A stretch of DNA of 33,235 bases from positions 1-33,235 of the forward strand of contig SFOB01000033.1 in NCBI GenBank assembly GCA_004554075.1, read 5' to 3'. Position numbers and translations under genes: made by a program. Positions 24,666 through 32,167 of this stretch are shown here, one piece after another (the first letter of the stretch is position 1; every line of letters starts with the position of its first letter). A model generated the notes under the pieces. That model did no database searches. It had not been told where the DNA came from and saw only the letters and a list, made by a program, of their open reading frames with translations. Source of the DNA: Treponema sp. GTDB lineage: Bacteria > Spirochaetota > Spirochaetia > Treponematales > Treponemataceae.

Positions 24666-24884
24666 ATGAAAACAAAAGACTATCTATTGTATCTTATAAG
24701 TTCCATCTTAAATTTTATAACATTCACACTCTGTTCGCTCATTTTTCTTGCAAGAAAATTGCCAGTATTTTTTGTCATCAGCATAATCTGTACTCTCTGT
24801 ACAATGCTCATGATCTACTTATGTATTAAAGAAATAAGAACGAGAAATAGTGATTTAGGAGAAAATAAAAATGAAGGACAATAA
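24666..24884 (+). CDS. Small two-helix membrane protein
   Basis: 72 residues with two hydrophobic segments (about 7-28 and 33-52) and a charged tail. AAGGA before ATG. It overlaps the next gene by 14 bases. Unrecognised. Confidence 0.65.
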   Translation: MKTKDYLLYLISSILNFITFTLCSLIFLARKLPVFFVISIICTLCTMLMIYLCIKEIRTRNSDLGENKNEGQ

Positions 24885-25569
24885 AATAATTTTTAAGCCT
24901 GCAGAAGGCACTGCTTCATACGAAGCTACAAAAACAAATGAAGAAATTATTAAACACAAAAATGTATTGGTAAAAAAATATGATAGCTTTATAAAAAAAT
25001 ATGAAGAACAACTTTCATATTTCAAAAACGAATATAATTCTCGACACAAGAAAAATATTTGTAAAATAATAATAATATTTGTTTTTTTAATAACAAGTGT
25101 TTTGTTAATAAAATTTGCTTTTAAAGGTATATTAAAGCCGTCAAATGCATTTATTGTTTTAGGAATTGGTTTCGGCGGATTTGGTCTTTCAATTGTTTCA
25201 ACTGGACAAACTTTCTTTGATGATATTACAGATTCTTTTTATTCTTCGATTAAAGTAATACAACATGATTATAATGTCCAAGAAAATATAATTAAAAATA
25301 ATAATTTCAAATACTTTATTAACACTTCAAAAGACAAAGACAGTTTTATATGGAATATTAAATATTCCCAAAGCTTTTTCTGTAAAGATTTTATTTCGCA
25401 TAATAATGGAACTGTTGAATTTACTGAATATCGTGATTCACAGAGTATATGGAATGATGAAAACATAGACCTAAAAACTCATTACGAGGAAATCATTGAT
25501 TTAAGTGATAATCATATTCTTTCAGTTGAAGAAATAAAAGCACATTCCCATAAGGACATGGAGAAATAA
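24871..25569 (+). CDS. Hypothetical membrane protein with N-terminal coiled coil
   Basis: 232 residues, unrecognised. An N-terminal charged helix (KYDSFIKKYEEQLSYFKNEY, about 36-55) leads to two membrane segments (about 65-83 and 91-110, the second Gly-rich: FIVLGIGFGGFGLSIVS), then a soluble C-terminal domain of about 120 residues. GGAG before ATG inside the preceding gene. Topology suggests both ends are cytoplasmic. Confidence 0.65.
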   Translation: MKDNKIIFKPAEGTASYEATKTNEEIIKHKNVLVKKYDSFIKKYEEQLSYFKNEYNSRHKKNICKIIIIFVFLITSVLLIKFAFKGILKPSNAFIVLGIGFGGFGLSIVSTGQTFFDDITDSFYSSIKVIQHDYNVQENIIKNNNFKYFINTSKDKDSFIWNIKYSQSFFCKDFISHNNGTVEFTEYRDSQSIWNDENIDLKTHYEEIIDLSDNHILSVEEIKAHSHKDMEK

Positions 25570-25572
25570 ATT

Positions 25573-25848
25573 ATGGCAAAAAAAAGTGAGTGCAGGAAGG
25601 AGAATTCATTTTACAATTCAGAGCTGGCAAGGCTACAAAAGAAGGTCGTCCGTGCTCAATATGATGTGCTTTTTTACAAAAATGGCAAAGAGGCTGCGGA
25701 CAAGATGTTTTTTTATAACGCATGGAGGCATCGCTACAGAGGACTGGCTCTTGGAGAACCTGAAGCAAAGTCCTATGAAAAGGCAAAAGAAAATCTGAAA
25801 AAGGCTGTCATGGAGATAAAGGAACATAAGAAAAGGAGATGGAAGTAA
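25573..25848 (+). CDS. Small basic coiled-coil protein
   Basis: 91 residues, mostly helical and Lys/Arg-rich (ELARLQKKVVRAQYDVLFY ... AKENLKKAVMEIKEHKKRR). GGAG before ATG, four bases after the previous stop; its stop overlaps the next start (TAATG). Unrecognised; DNA-binding or structural role possible. Confidence 0.65.
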   Translation: MAKKSECRKENSFYNSELARLQKKVVRAQYDVLFYKNGKEAADKMFFYNAWRHRYRGLALGEPEAKSYEKAKENLKKAVMEIKEHKKRRWK

Positions 25849-26147
25849 TGAATGAACCTGTTTATAATAAAGTTCTGCTTAATGGAAGACCATTTGAAGA
25901 TTTTCTAAAATCGGCTATTGCAAGCTGCACTCTGATTGAAAAATATCAAGGCTACTTTGTCAGAAATATTTTCAAGGCTGCATCGGCTTTTCGCTCATCA
26001 TTTAATAAAAATGAAAGACGATTCTTATTATGTTTGAGCGACAACCTTCATAACGTGCCGGAACTTGATGTTCGTAAATTACAAAGAATGTCAAGGCAAG
26101 CCTTGGATAAATTACGTGAAATTAAAATGAATTCCTCTACAGAATAG
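25848..26147 (+). CDS. Small hypothetical protein, last of the accessory operon
   Basis: 99 residues, unrecognised. I use the ATG at 25848 because AAGGAG is nine bases before it; the upstream ATG at 25839 is one base from that box. Helical, moderately basic (KNERRFLLCLSDNLH, DVRKLQRMSRQALDKLREI). Placed directly before the oriT candidate and relaxase, where accessory mobilisation proteins are often encoded; that is positional inference. Confidence 0.6.
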   Translation: MNEPVYNKVLLNGRPFEDFLKSAIASCTLIEKYQGYFVRNIFKAASAFRSSFNKNERRFLLCLSDNLHNVPELDVRKLQRMSRQALDKLREIKMNSSTE

Positions 26148-26345
26148 AAGTTGTCTTTACACACAGGTTTCGCTTCCGTTTGTGTATAAACACCACAAAA
26201 ACGGAGTCGCAGGAGTGAGCTGACGATAGACCGATGAAGGTTGTCTGCTGATTAAATTAACGTCAAAATGCTGGTTGGGCCACACATTACCAGCGGCTTG
26301 AAATAATGTGGTCCTTGAAAAGTAAGGAGAGTAACTAATTGGAAA
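26148..26345. other. Candidate origin of transfer (oriT)
   Basis: A 200-base non-coding stretch directly upstream of the relaxase, with more GC than its surroundings. TCCGTTT-GTGT (26175-26185) faces ACAC (26190-26193) and AAACGGA (26199-26205), forming a nested stem-loop. CCACACATTA (26280-26289) faces TAATGTGG (26304-26311). GTTGTCT occurs at about 26150 and 26240. Inverted repeats next to a relaxase gene are the hallmark of oriT; the nick site is not identified. Confidence 0.55.
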
Positions 26346-26360
26346 AAGGTGGTAAAGATT

Positions 26361-27527
26361 ATGCAAAAGAATAAAGGCATTTTTTCCCACAAACCAAACA
26401 AAAATAAATACTCTGATGAAGATAAAATTAAGTTCAAAAAGCCTGTTTATGTGCGTGATGATTTGGAAACATTGAACAGACTTTTGAAAACTTATTCGAA
26501 AACAAGAAGTAAGAAAAATGATTATACTAAGCTTTCTGGGGGAGGAAAGAGGGGAAGTGTATTTAAATTTCCTGAGCAGAATCAGAGGGTTACATTTAAA
26601 ATGTCCTATTCCAATTCAATTAAAAGTCATGATAAATACATCAATTATTATATGCCCCAGTATAATAAAGAATTTGTAGAAGATAAACCTGAATTATTTG
26701 GCATGAGTGAAGAAGAATATGAAAAGTACAAAGTTCCTTTGAATTTTAAATGTATAATCTCCCCTGAAAGCAATGATATAAAGCTTGAAACTCTAGTTGA
26801 ATCATTTATAAAACGTGTTGAAAATCAGACTGGATATAAACTTTGCTGGCGAGCAGCGGTTCATAATGATACAGAGCATCGTCATGCACATGTTGTTATT
26901 AACGGTAAGGATAAAAGTGGTGAAGATGTCTTTTTTAATAAAGATACTATCCAGCTTATGCGACTGATGTGTTCAAACGCTGCAACTCAGATGATTGGTG
27001 AACGCACAAAAGAGCAGATTGAAGTTGCAAGAAAGAATCTTGTAAAAGCTAAACGATGGACTGAACTTGATGAAAAAATTATTTCTTCATCTCATAATAG
27101 TTTAGTGAATAAAGAAAAGCTGCCAATGGAATTGGCGAATCGTCTTTCCTATTTATCAGAATTAAAACTTGCATTTATGAATAAAGAAAAGAATGTATGG
27201 CAATTAAGTGATGACTATAAGGATGTTTTACAAGCAGCTGGACGTTATAATACTTATCTTGAAGAATATGCAAAGAATCCAGATGGACTTGAACTTTACA
27301 CAGGTGGGGTTGTTCGAGGAAAAGTTGAAAAAGTAATTACTTTTGATAAAGATGAAGCCTGGAATGATGCAATTATTATCAATACTGGTGAAAAGAGAGT
27401 TTATGTTCCAGTCTGGCAACTGCATAAAGATGATCTTGTTGGTAAAAATGTTACTATAAGAAAGACTGGAAATGAAACAAAAATTGCTCGACAAGTTTCT
27501 GACAAAAGTATAATTGTCAGGGAGTAA
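26361..27527 (+). CDS. MOBP-type relaxase (VirD2/DUF3363-like mobilisation nuclease)
   Basis: Nicks one strand at oriT and pilots it into the recipient. 388 residues from the ATG at 26361, chosen because AAGGTGG is eight bases before it; a GTG at 26349 is less likely. The metal-binding motif is H168-x-D170 ... H173-x-H175-x-H177 in AVHNDTEHRHAHVVI. The candidate nucleophile is Tyr93 in the KSHDKYINYYMPQ segment. The following stretch (ERTKEQIEVARKNLVKAKRWTELDEKI) fits the DUF3363 relaxase group (typically PRTE...AERWTSLDREL). The last 90 residues form a small beta-rich domain seen in that group. Confidence 0.85.
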   Translation: MQKNKGIFSHKPNKNKYSDEDKIKFKKPVYVRDDLETLNRLLKTYSKTRSKKNDYTKLSGGGKRGSVFKFPEQNQRVTFKMSYSNSIKSHDKYINYYMPQYNKEFVEDKPELFGMSEEEYEKYKVPLNFKCIISPESNDIKLETLVESFIKRVENQTGYKLCWRAAVHNDTEHRHAHVVINGKDKSGEDVFFNKDTIQLMRLMCSNAATQMIGERTKEQIEVARKNLVKAKRWTELDEKIISSSHNSLVNKEKLPMELANRLSYLSELKLAFMNKEKNVWQLSDDYKDVLQAAGRYNTYLEEYAKNPDGLELYTGGVVRGKVEKVITFDKDEAWNDAIIINTGEKRVYVPVWQLHKDDLVGKNVTIRKTGNETKIARQVSDKSIIVRE

Positions 27528-27555
27528 AGGCGAAATGTATTGTGATAAATATTAT

Positions 27556-27585
27556 TTGACAATTATATATGTTTAGACATATAAT
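27556..27585 (+). promoter_or_regulatory. Promoter with internal dyad for the zeta-toxin cassette
   Basis: TTGACA (27556-27561), 18-base spacer, TATAAT (27580-27585). The spacer and -10 form an inverted repeat (ATTATATATG...CATATAAT), a likely autoregulation operator. The leader is only about a dozen bases, with GGAGG before the first ATG. Confidence 0.7.
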
Positions 27586-27602
27586 TAAAAACGGAGGTAA
27601 AT

Positions 27603-27812
27603 ATGGCAACTTTAATGGAAAAGGATGTTTTATTGGAATTAACAACAGGAGCAATGGCAGTCCTTGCAAAGCATGAGGTAATAGCTGATTCAAATGTTGA
27701 TAATGTGCAGTTACATAGCTTTTATGGAGCACTGATTAAGAATCCCCCTGAGATTTTTGACTTTAAGAATATGGCAGCTAAAATAAAGGAGATTTATAAC
27801 AAATATGAATGA
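27603..27812 (+). CDS. Putative antitoxin of the zeta system
   Basis: 69 residues, helical. No strong sequence match to epsilon or PezA that I recognise, but size, position and an eight-base overlap with the zeta toxin gene make it the probable antitoxin. GGAGG before ATG. It carries no obvious DNA-binding motif, so repression may depend on the XRE protein encoded downstream. Confidence 0.6.
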   Translation: MATLMEKDVLLELTTGAMAVLAKHEVIADSNVDNVQLHSFYGALIKNPPEIFDFKNMAAKIKEIYNKYE

Positions 27813-28563
27813 TGATGAAGCCGTAAAAAAAAGTTTTGATTCTGCATGGCGAATGGTTCTTGATGGAACAGGAGATAAGATTGAACCTGCTATGTTGCCT
27901 AGAGGCTATGTATTGGGTGGACAACCTGGTGCAGGAAAATCTGGTCTTATAAAAAGAGCTACACAACTTTGTTTCAATAACATCATTATCATCTCTGGAG
28001 ACGACTTTAGAAAGTTTCATCCAGATTATAAATCTTTTCAAGAAAAATATGGTAAAGATTCACCAAAATGTACAGCTGCATTTGCAGGTAAAATGACGGA
28101 AGCAATTTTAAATAAGGCTGTTAGTGAACATTACAATGTAGTTATTGAAGGTACATTCCGTAATCCTGCTACTCCTATAAAAACTTTGTCTTTAATGAAA
28201 GAAAACGGTTATAAAACTCAAGTAATGATTCAAACTTGTACCAAAGAACTTAGCTGGAAATCTTGTCAGGAACGTTATGAAAAAATGAAAGAAGTAATGC
28301 CAGATGAAGCTCGCTGGACAGACAAAACTCATCATGATTTAGTTTGTGAAAACCTTGCAAAAAACATAAAGACTGTCTGTGAATCTGGAAAGGCTGACAA
28401 GACAGAAATATATTTCAGGGATGAAAATGGAAAAAATGAATTAATTTATTCAACCGATAAAGGAAATCCGTTAAATGTTAAAAAATTAAATAATAAAATT
28501 GGTATCTCTTTTCCCGAAAAAAGTATAAGCAAAAATGAAAATGGCTACGAAATTGAACGCTAA
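27805..28563 (+). CDS. Zeta toxin (UDP-N-acetylglucosamine kinase family)
   Basis: 252 residues. Zeta toxins phosphorylate UDP-GlcNAc and so block peptidoglycan synthesis. Walker A GGQPGAGKS is at 38-46; the substrate/base-binding segment SGDDFRKFHP (64-73) has the expected acidic residue (Asp67) and EGTFRN is at 115-120. These match the epsilon-zeta/PezT family well. The C-terminal 60 residues, after GKADKTEIYFRDENGK, are an extra beta-type tail. Start overlaps the antitoxin; the XRE gene starts inside its 3' end. Confidence 0.85.
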   Translation: MNDDEAVKKSFDSAWRMVLDGTGDKIEPAMLPRGYVLGGQPGAGKSGLIKRATQLCFNNIIIISGDDFRKFHPDYKSFQEKYGKDSPKCTAAFAGKMTEAILNKAVSEHYNVVIEGTFRNPATPIKTLSLMKENGYKTQVMIQTCTKELSWKSCQERYEKMKEVMPDEARWTDKTHHDLVCENLAKNIKTVCESGKADKTEIYFRDENGKNELIYSTDKGNPLNVKKLNNKIGISFPEKSISKNENGYEIER

Positions 28564-28759
28564 AAATATTTATTATTCTTTTGCAGAAGCGAGAAAAGCA
28601 CGAAATATTTCTCAAGTTGAACTGTCAAAAAAGACTGGAATTATACAAGCTGATATAAGCAGAATAGAAAATGGAAAAGCAAATCCTACTTTGGATGTTT
28701 TAAAACGTCTGGCCGAAGCTCTGGAAATGAAAATAAACATATCTTTTGAAGATAAATAA
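28535..28759 (+). CDS. XRE-family (HTH_3) transcriptional regulator
   Basis: 74 residues comprising one Cro/CI-type helix-turn-helix (ARKARNISQVELSKKTGI, then QADISRIENGKANPTLDVLK). It overlaps the zeta gene by 29 bases, so it belongs to the same operon; ATG at 28541 is an alternative start. The likely target is the dyad in the cassette promoter. A separate XRE regulator after zeta differs from PezA, where the HTH and antitoxin are one protein. Confidence 0.85.
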   Translation: MKMATKLNAKNIYYSFAEARKARNISQVELSKKTGIIQADISRIENGKANPTLDVLKRLAEALEMKINISFEDK

Positions 28760-28786
28760 ATATTATAATCTATACAAAGTAAATAT

Positions 28787-28846
28787 TTGACTACTAACTA
28801 ATATTCCTTTATAATAACATTTATATCTGCCTGCCCAAAAGGAGAT
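28787..28846 (+). promoter_or_regulatory. virB8 promoter and leader shared with topB
   Basis: TTGACT (28787-28792), 17 bases, TATAAT (28810-28815), then CTGCCTGCCCAAAA (28827-28840) joined to GGAGAT. The start of transcription should fall at or just before the CTGCCTGCCC block, which is identical to that of topB. Confidence 0.75.
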
Positions 28847-28852
28847 ATAAAA

Positions 28853-29536
28853 TTGCAAAAATCTTATCCGCCAAAAGGAACTAATTCAACTCCTTTTAAT
28901 CCGCAGCTTCAACACTTTGATATGATCTGTGGTCAGGTTATGAAGGAGAATGGCATATTAAAGCTGGCTTTGGTAGTTCTTATATTTATAATTGCTGTCC
29001 TTTCTATTGGTATTTCATTTTTCCTTACAAAACGTACTCAAGTAATTCCTGCTATTGTAACAATGAATGATTTTGGTCAGGCGCAATATGTTGGAGAAGT
29101 ATCAAGAAAAAACTTTCAAAATTTTAATATTCCAGAAGTTGCTATGACTTATCAGGTAAAAGATTTTATAAATATTTATAAATCCTTATCAAGTGATAAA
29201 GAAGTAGTAAAAAGGAATATAGAAAAGGCATATCATCTTCTAACTGCTGTATCAGCTTCTAAGTATTCGACTTTATTGCGAGAAGATAATCCTTACAAAG
29301 ATTTTGGGGATTATACTAGAGAAGTTGAATTTGAGACAGAACCTTTAAAGATTTCAAAAGACACTTATCAGGTTGACTATAGACTTATAACAAGAACTCT
29401 AACAGGTGTAATCATTAAGGACATTCGCCAGAGGGCAGTAATAACTATAAAGGCTTTGAATCCAACTGAAGAAGATATTCAAGATAATCCGCTTGGTATT
29501 TATATAACAGATTTTGATATTAAAGACATTAAATAA
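28853..29536 (+). CDS. virB8: VirB8/TrbF-like type IV secretion bridge protein
   Basis: 227 residues, start codon TTG with AAGGAGAT seven bases before it. A cytoplasmic tail of about 34 residues, a single membrane helix (35-58), then the periplasmic NTF2-like VirB8 domain (VTMNDFGQAQYVGEVSRKN, ALNPTEEDIQDNPLGIYITDFD near the end). VirB8 proteins link the inner-membrane platform to the outer core of the conjugation apparatus. First of a three-gene secretion unit with 11- and 3-base gaps. Confidence 0.85.
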   Translation: MQKSYPPKGTNSTPFNPQLQHFDMICGQVMKENGILKLALVVLIFIIAVLSIGISFFLTKRTQVIPAIVTMNDFGQAQYVGEVSRKNFQNFNIPEVAMTYQVKDFINIYKSLSSDKEVVKRNIEKAYHLLTAVSASKYSTLLREDNPYKDFGDYTREVEFETEPLKISKDTYQVDYRLITRTLTGVIIKDIRQRAVITIKALNPTEEDIQDNPLGIYITDFDIKDIK

Positions 29537-29547
29537 GGGATAATAAA

Positions 29548-30627
29548 ATGAAAAAAAATAATTTAATTTTAATTATGATAAATGTTTTGCTTTTTGCTGG
29601 TTGTAAAACTGTTGATTTAGAAAAAACATCAATTCCTGTATCAGTTGGGGATACCAGTTTAAACTCATTAGAAGCTGAAGAAGAAAAAAATGAGGAAGAA
29701 CTTCATGAGTATATGGTTCAAGAAGAATTGAAAGTTCAGGATATAGAACCGATTGTTGTGTATATCGAAAAACCTGTTTATGTGCCATACAATGAAGAAA
29801 AATCAGAGATAAAAAAGGTACAGGGAATTGATGCTGCAAAGAAAAGTGTAGAAAAGGCAACGATAAAGCCAGAGCATTATAAAGACGGTACATTTTATTA
29901 CACCTACAATGAAAATTTTGTATATGAAATTTATGCTCAGCCTTATCATTTGACTGATATTATTCTTGAAGATGGTGAAATTGTAATGGGAAATCCTTTA
30001 CTTTCTGAAGATGCCAGTGTATGGGAACTTACGGCAAATGTTGCTAGAAATCCTATGACAGGGGAGAATATTCAGCATTTGTTTATAAAGCCTGCTTATT
30101 CTGGTCTTGATTCTTCATTTATCGTAATCACAGACAGACGTGTTTATCATTTTAGAATTAAATCCTATAAAGATACTCACATGGCTATGGTAAAGTTTAC
30201 TTATCCACAAACGAAAAACGTATGGACTAGTTCTTCAAGCGGAAATAGTGCTAAAGGCATAAGCATCGAAAATGAATTTGTTACGGTTACAAATCCTGAA
30301 TTTCTTTCTTTTGATTACAAAATGAAATATGGTTTTAAGAAGCCGGAGTTCCTTCCTCAAAGAGTCTATGATGATGGTAACAAAACTTATATTGTTGTAG
30401 ATGATATTGTACTCCATAAACAGCTCCCTCTTGTATTTAATGAAAGGAATGAAATTGTAAATTATACAGTGCAGAAAAATGTTTTCATAATTCCTCGTTT
30501 AATCAATAAAATAACATTAAGACTTGGCAAGCAGAAAGTAACTGTAGAAAAGAAAAAATCAAAAACTGTAAATACTGAAAATTCATCTGCAGAAGATTCT
30601 AAATCAGAAACAAGCAATAGTAGGTAA
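29548..30627 (+). CDS. virB9: VirB9/TrbG-like outer-core protein, lipoprotein
   Basis: 359 residues. The N-terminus is a lipoprotein signal (LLFAGC, Cys19), unusual because in most systems the lipid anchor is on VirB7. An acidic linker (EAEEEKNEEELHEYMVQEEL) is followed by the beta-rich VirB9 N-domain (FVYEIYAQPYHLTDIILEDG, LFIKPAYSGLDSSFIVITD) and C-terminal domain (PEFLPQRVYDDGNKTYIVVD). The C-terminus is Ser/Lys-rich. It builds the outer-membrane ring with VirB10. Confidence 0.87.
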   Translation: MKKNNLILIMINVLLFAGCKTVDLEKTSIPVSVGDTSLNSLEAEEEKNEEELHEYMVQEELKVQDIEPIVVYIEKPVYVPYNEEKSEIKKVQGIDAAKKSVEKATIKPEHYKDGTFYYTYNENFVYEIYAQPYHLTDIILEDGEIVMGNPLLSEDASVWELTANVARNPMTGENIQHLFIKPAYSGLDSSFIVITDRRVYHFRIKSYKDTHMAMVKFTYPQTKNVWTSSSSGNSAKGISIENEFVTVTNPEFLSFDYKMKYGFKKPEFLPQRVYDDGNKTYIVVDDIVLHKQLPLVFNERNEIVNYTVQKNVFIIPRLINKITLRLGKQKVTVEKKKSKTVNTENSSAEDSKSETSNSR

Positions 30628-30630
30628 ATT

Positions 30631-32049
30631 ATGAAAGAAGATACAAATGACGATGAGTTTTCATTAGAATATCAAAGTGAAGATTTATTGGAAAGTTCTG
30701 AAGAACAGTCTGAAGATTTTGAATTTGAACCTCCTGAAGAAAATAAAGCGAAAAAGCTAAATGTAAATAATATATTTATCGTTCTGTTTACATCTATTTT
30801 GCTTATTATTTTGTTAATTGTTTCTGTAAGTAAAATAACAAAATCCAAAAAAAAGGAATCTGCAGAACTTGATAAAGCTGGAACAAAATTTATACCTAAT
30901 ATTGAAATTTCAAAAAAAGATATTCCTTTTGATTTTTCTGATGATGTTGATGACGATGAATATATCCAGTCGGAAGATAAAAGTAAAGATAATATAGATG
31001 ATGTTTTGAAAAATTTACCGGAAGAGTTTAAGCAGCCTGAACCTGGGACTGCTCCTGTTGCGGTTACAGGTGGTAGTAGTAGCAGTAGTTATAAATCAGA
31101 CAGACCGGATACAAGAAATTCAAATTCAATTAGAAAAATTGAAGGAATTGCAGGACAGGAATATTCAGGAAGCTCACAGAGTAATCAGTCAAAAATTGCA
31201 AATGCAATGAGTGGTCTTTACGGCAGTGGTACTTATGCCTCATCGGTAGGAAATACAAATGGTGGTCAACAGATGAGTCGTGAAGACTATATTGCAAACA
31301 TCCTTAAACAGAGCCAGAACGCAAGTCAGGCAGCTTATGGAAGTTATAGCCAGCAAAACCAAAATCAGTCTCAAATGTCGCAAACTAATAAGGAAAACTT
31401 TTTCAGTAATTCGACAAATAATGCAGGACAGGGTCAGTATCTTTCTTATTCATCTTTATGGGATGGCACGATTATTACAGGAGCATTAATAACAGCAATA
31501 AATACAGATAATCCAGGCATAGTAATTGCACGTGTTACGGAGAATGTCTATTCAAGCTATGATTCTTCTTTCCTTTTAATTCCCGAAGGAACATTACTTT
31601 ATGCAACATACAACTCATCAGTAAGTTACGGACAGAACAGGGTTCAGATTGCATGGAATCTTATGATTAGGCCTGACGGTTACCGTATTGAGCTTGGAAA
31701 TATGAATGGAGTTGATGCACAGGGAATGAGCGGAACTAAAGGTTTTGCAACAAATCATCCTTTTGAAACTATGAAAGCTCTTGGGCTTGTGGCAATGTTC
31801 TCAATCATCCAGACAGAAATATCAAATGACATAAAAACACAAAATAATGAATACTTGCAGAATTCTATGAGTGATGTTTATAGCGAGGCAAGTAAGTTGG
31901 GAAATAAAATCGTAGACCGTGCATTAGACATAAAGCCAACGATAAGAATAAAGCAGGGAACGATTATTAAATTCATTACAAACATGCCGCTGGAACTTCC
32001 TCCAGTGCAGGTCAATCAGGTGAACAGAAAATATGTAAGGACAAATTAA
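30631..32049 (+). CDS. virB10: VirB10/TrbI-like type IV secretion core protein
   Basis: 472 residues. A 46-residue acidic cytoplasmic tail, membrane helix 47-68, a long periplasmic linker with Ser/Gln/Asn-rich low complexity (around 145-270, including GGSSSSSYKSD) and the C-terminal beta-barrel domain (WDGTIITGALITAINTDNPG, SSFLLIPEGTLLYATYNSSV, ending PTIRIKQGTIIKFITNMPLEL). VirB10 spans both membranes. The linker here is Gln/Asn-rich rather than the usual Pro-rich. Confidence 0.88.
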   Translation: MKEDTNDDEFSLEYQSEDLLESSEEQSEDFEFEPPEENKAKKLNVNNIFIVLFTSILLIILLIVSVSKITKSKKKESAELDKAGTKFIPNIEISKKDIPFDFSDDVDDDEYIQSEDKSKDNIDDVLKNLPEEFKQPEPGTAPVAVTGGSSSSSYKSDRPDTRNSNSIRKIEGIAGQEYSGSSQSNQSKIANAMSGLYGSGTYASSVGNTNGGQQMSREDYIANILKQSQNASQAAYGSYSQQNQNQSQMSQTNKENFFSNSTNNAGQGQYLSYSSLWDGTIITGALITAINTDNPGIVIARVTENVYSSYDSSFLLIPEGTLLYATYNSSVSYGQNRVQIAWNLMIRPDGYRIELGNMNGVDAQGMSGTKGFATNHPFETMKALGLVAMFSIIQTEISNDIKTQNNEYLQNSMSDVYSEASKLGNKIVDRALDIKPTIRIKQGTIIKFITNMPLELPPVQVNQVNRKYVRTN

Positions 32050-32077
32050 AAAAAATATATTCGAAGCACTTGCTTTA

Positions 32078-32094
32078 GAGCGAAACGTTTCGCT
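32078..32094. repeat. 18-bp palindrome, copy 7 (leader of Ig-like lipoprotein gene)
   Basis: GAGCGAAACGTTTCGCT then T, core 32079-32094 perfect. It is 73 bases upstream of the next start codon. Confidence 0.85.
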
Positions 32095-32103
32095 TTCTAC
32101 ATT

Positions 32104-32138
32104 TGAATTATTAGGCAGAACAGAATTATTAGGTTTTA
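32104..32138 (+). repeat. GAATTATTAGG direct repeat
   Basis: GAATTATTAGG occurs twice with seven bases between. The second is extended to GAATTATTAGGTTTTA (32123-32138), identical over 16 bases to the right end of the insertion sequence (19400 to 19385, - strand). Confidence 0.65.
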
Positions 32139-32167
32139 AAATCCAAACTTTCTTCAAGGAGTGAAAA

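Noticed and set aside
19364..32094. Reading all palindromes as LacI-family operators or cre sites
   Set aside because: The core resembles such operators, but several copies sit deep in coding sequence in different frames and orientation-free, and no LacI-type regulator is in the window. Kept as the alternative, not the main call.
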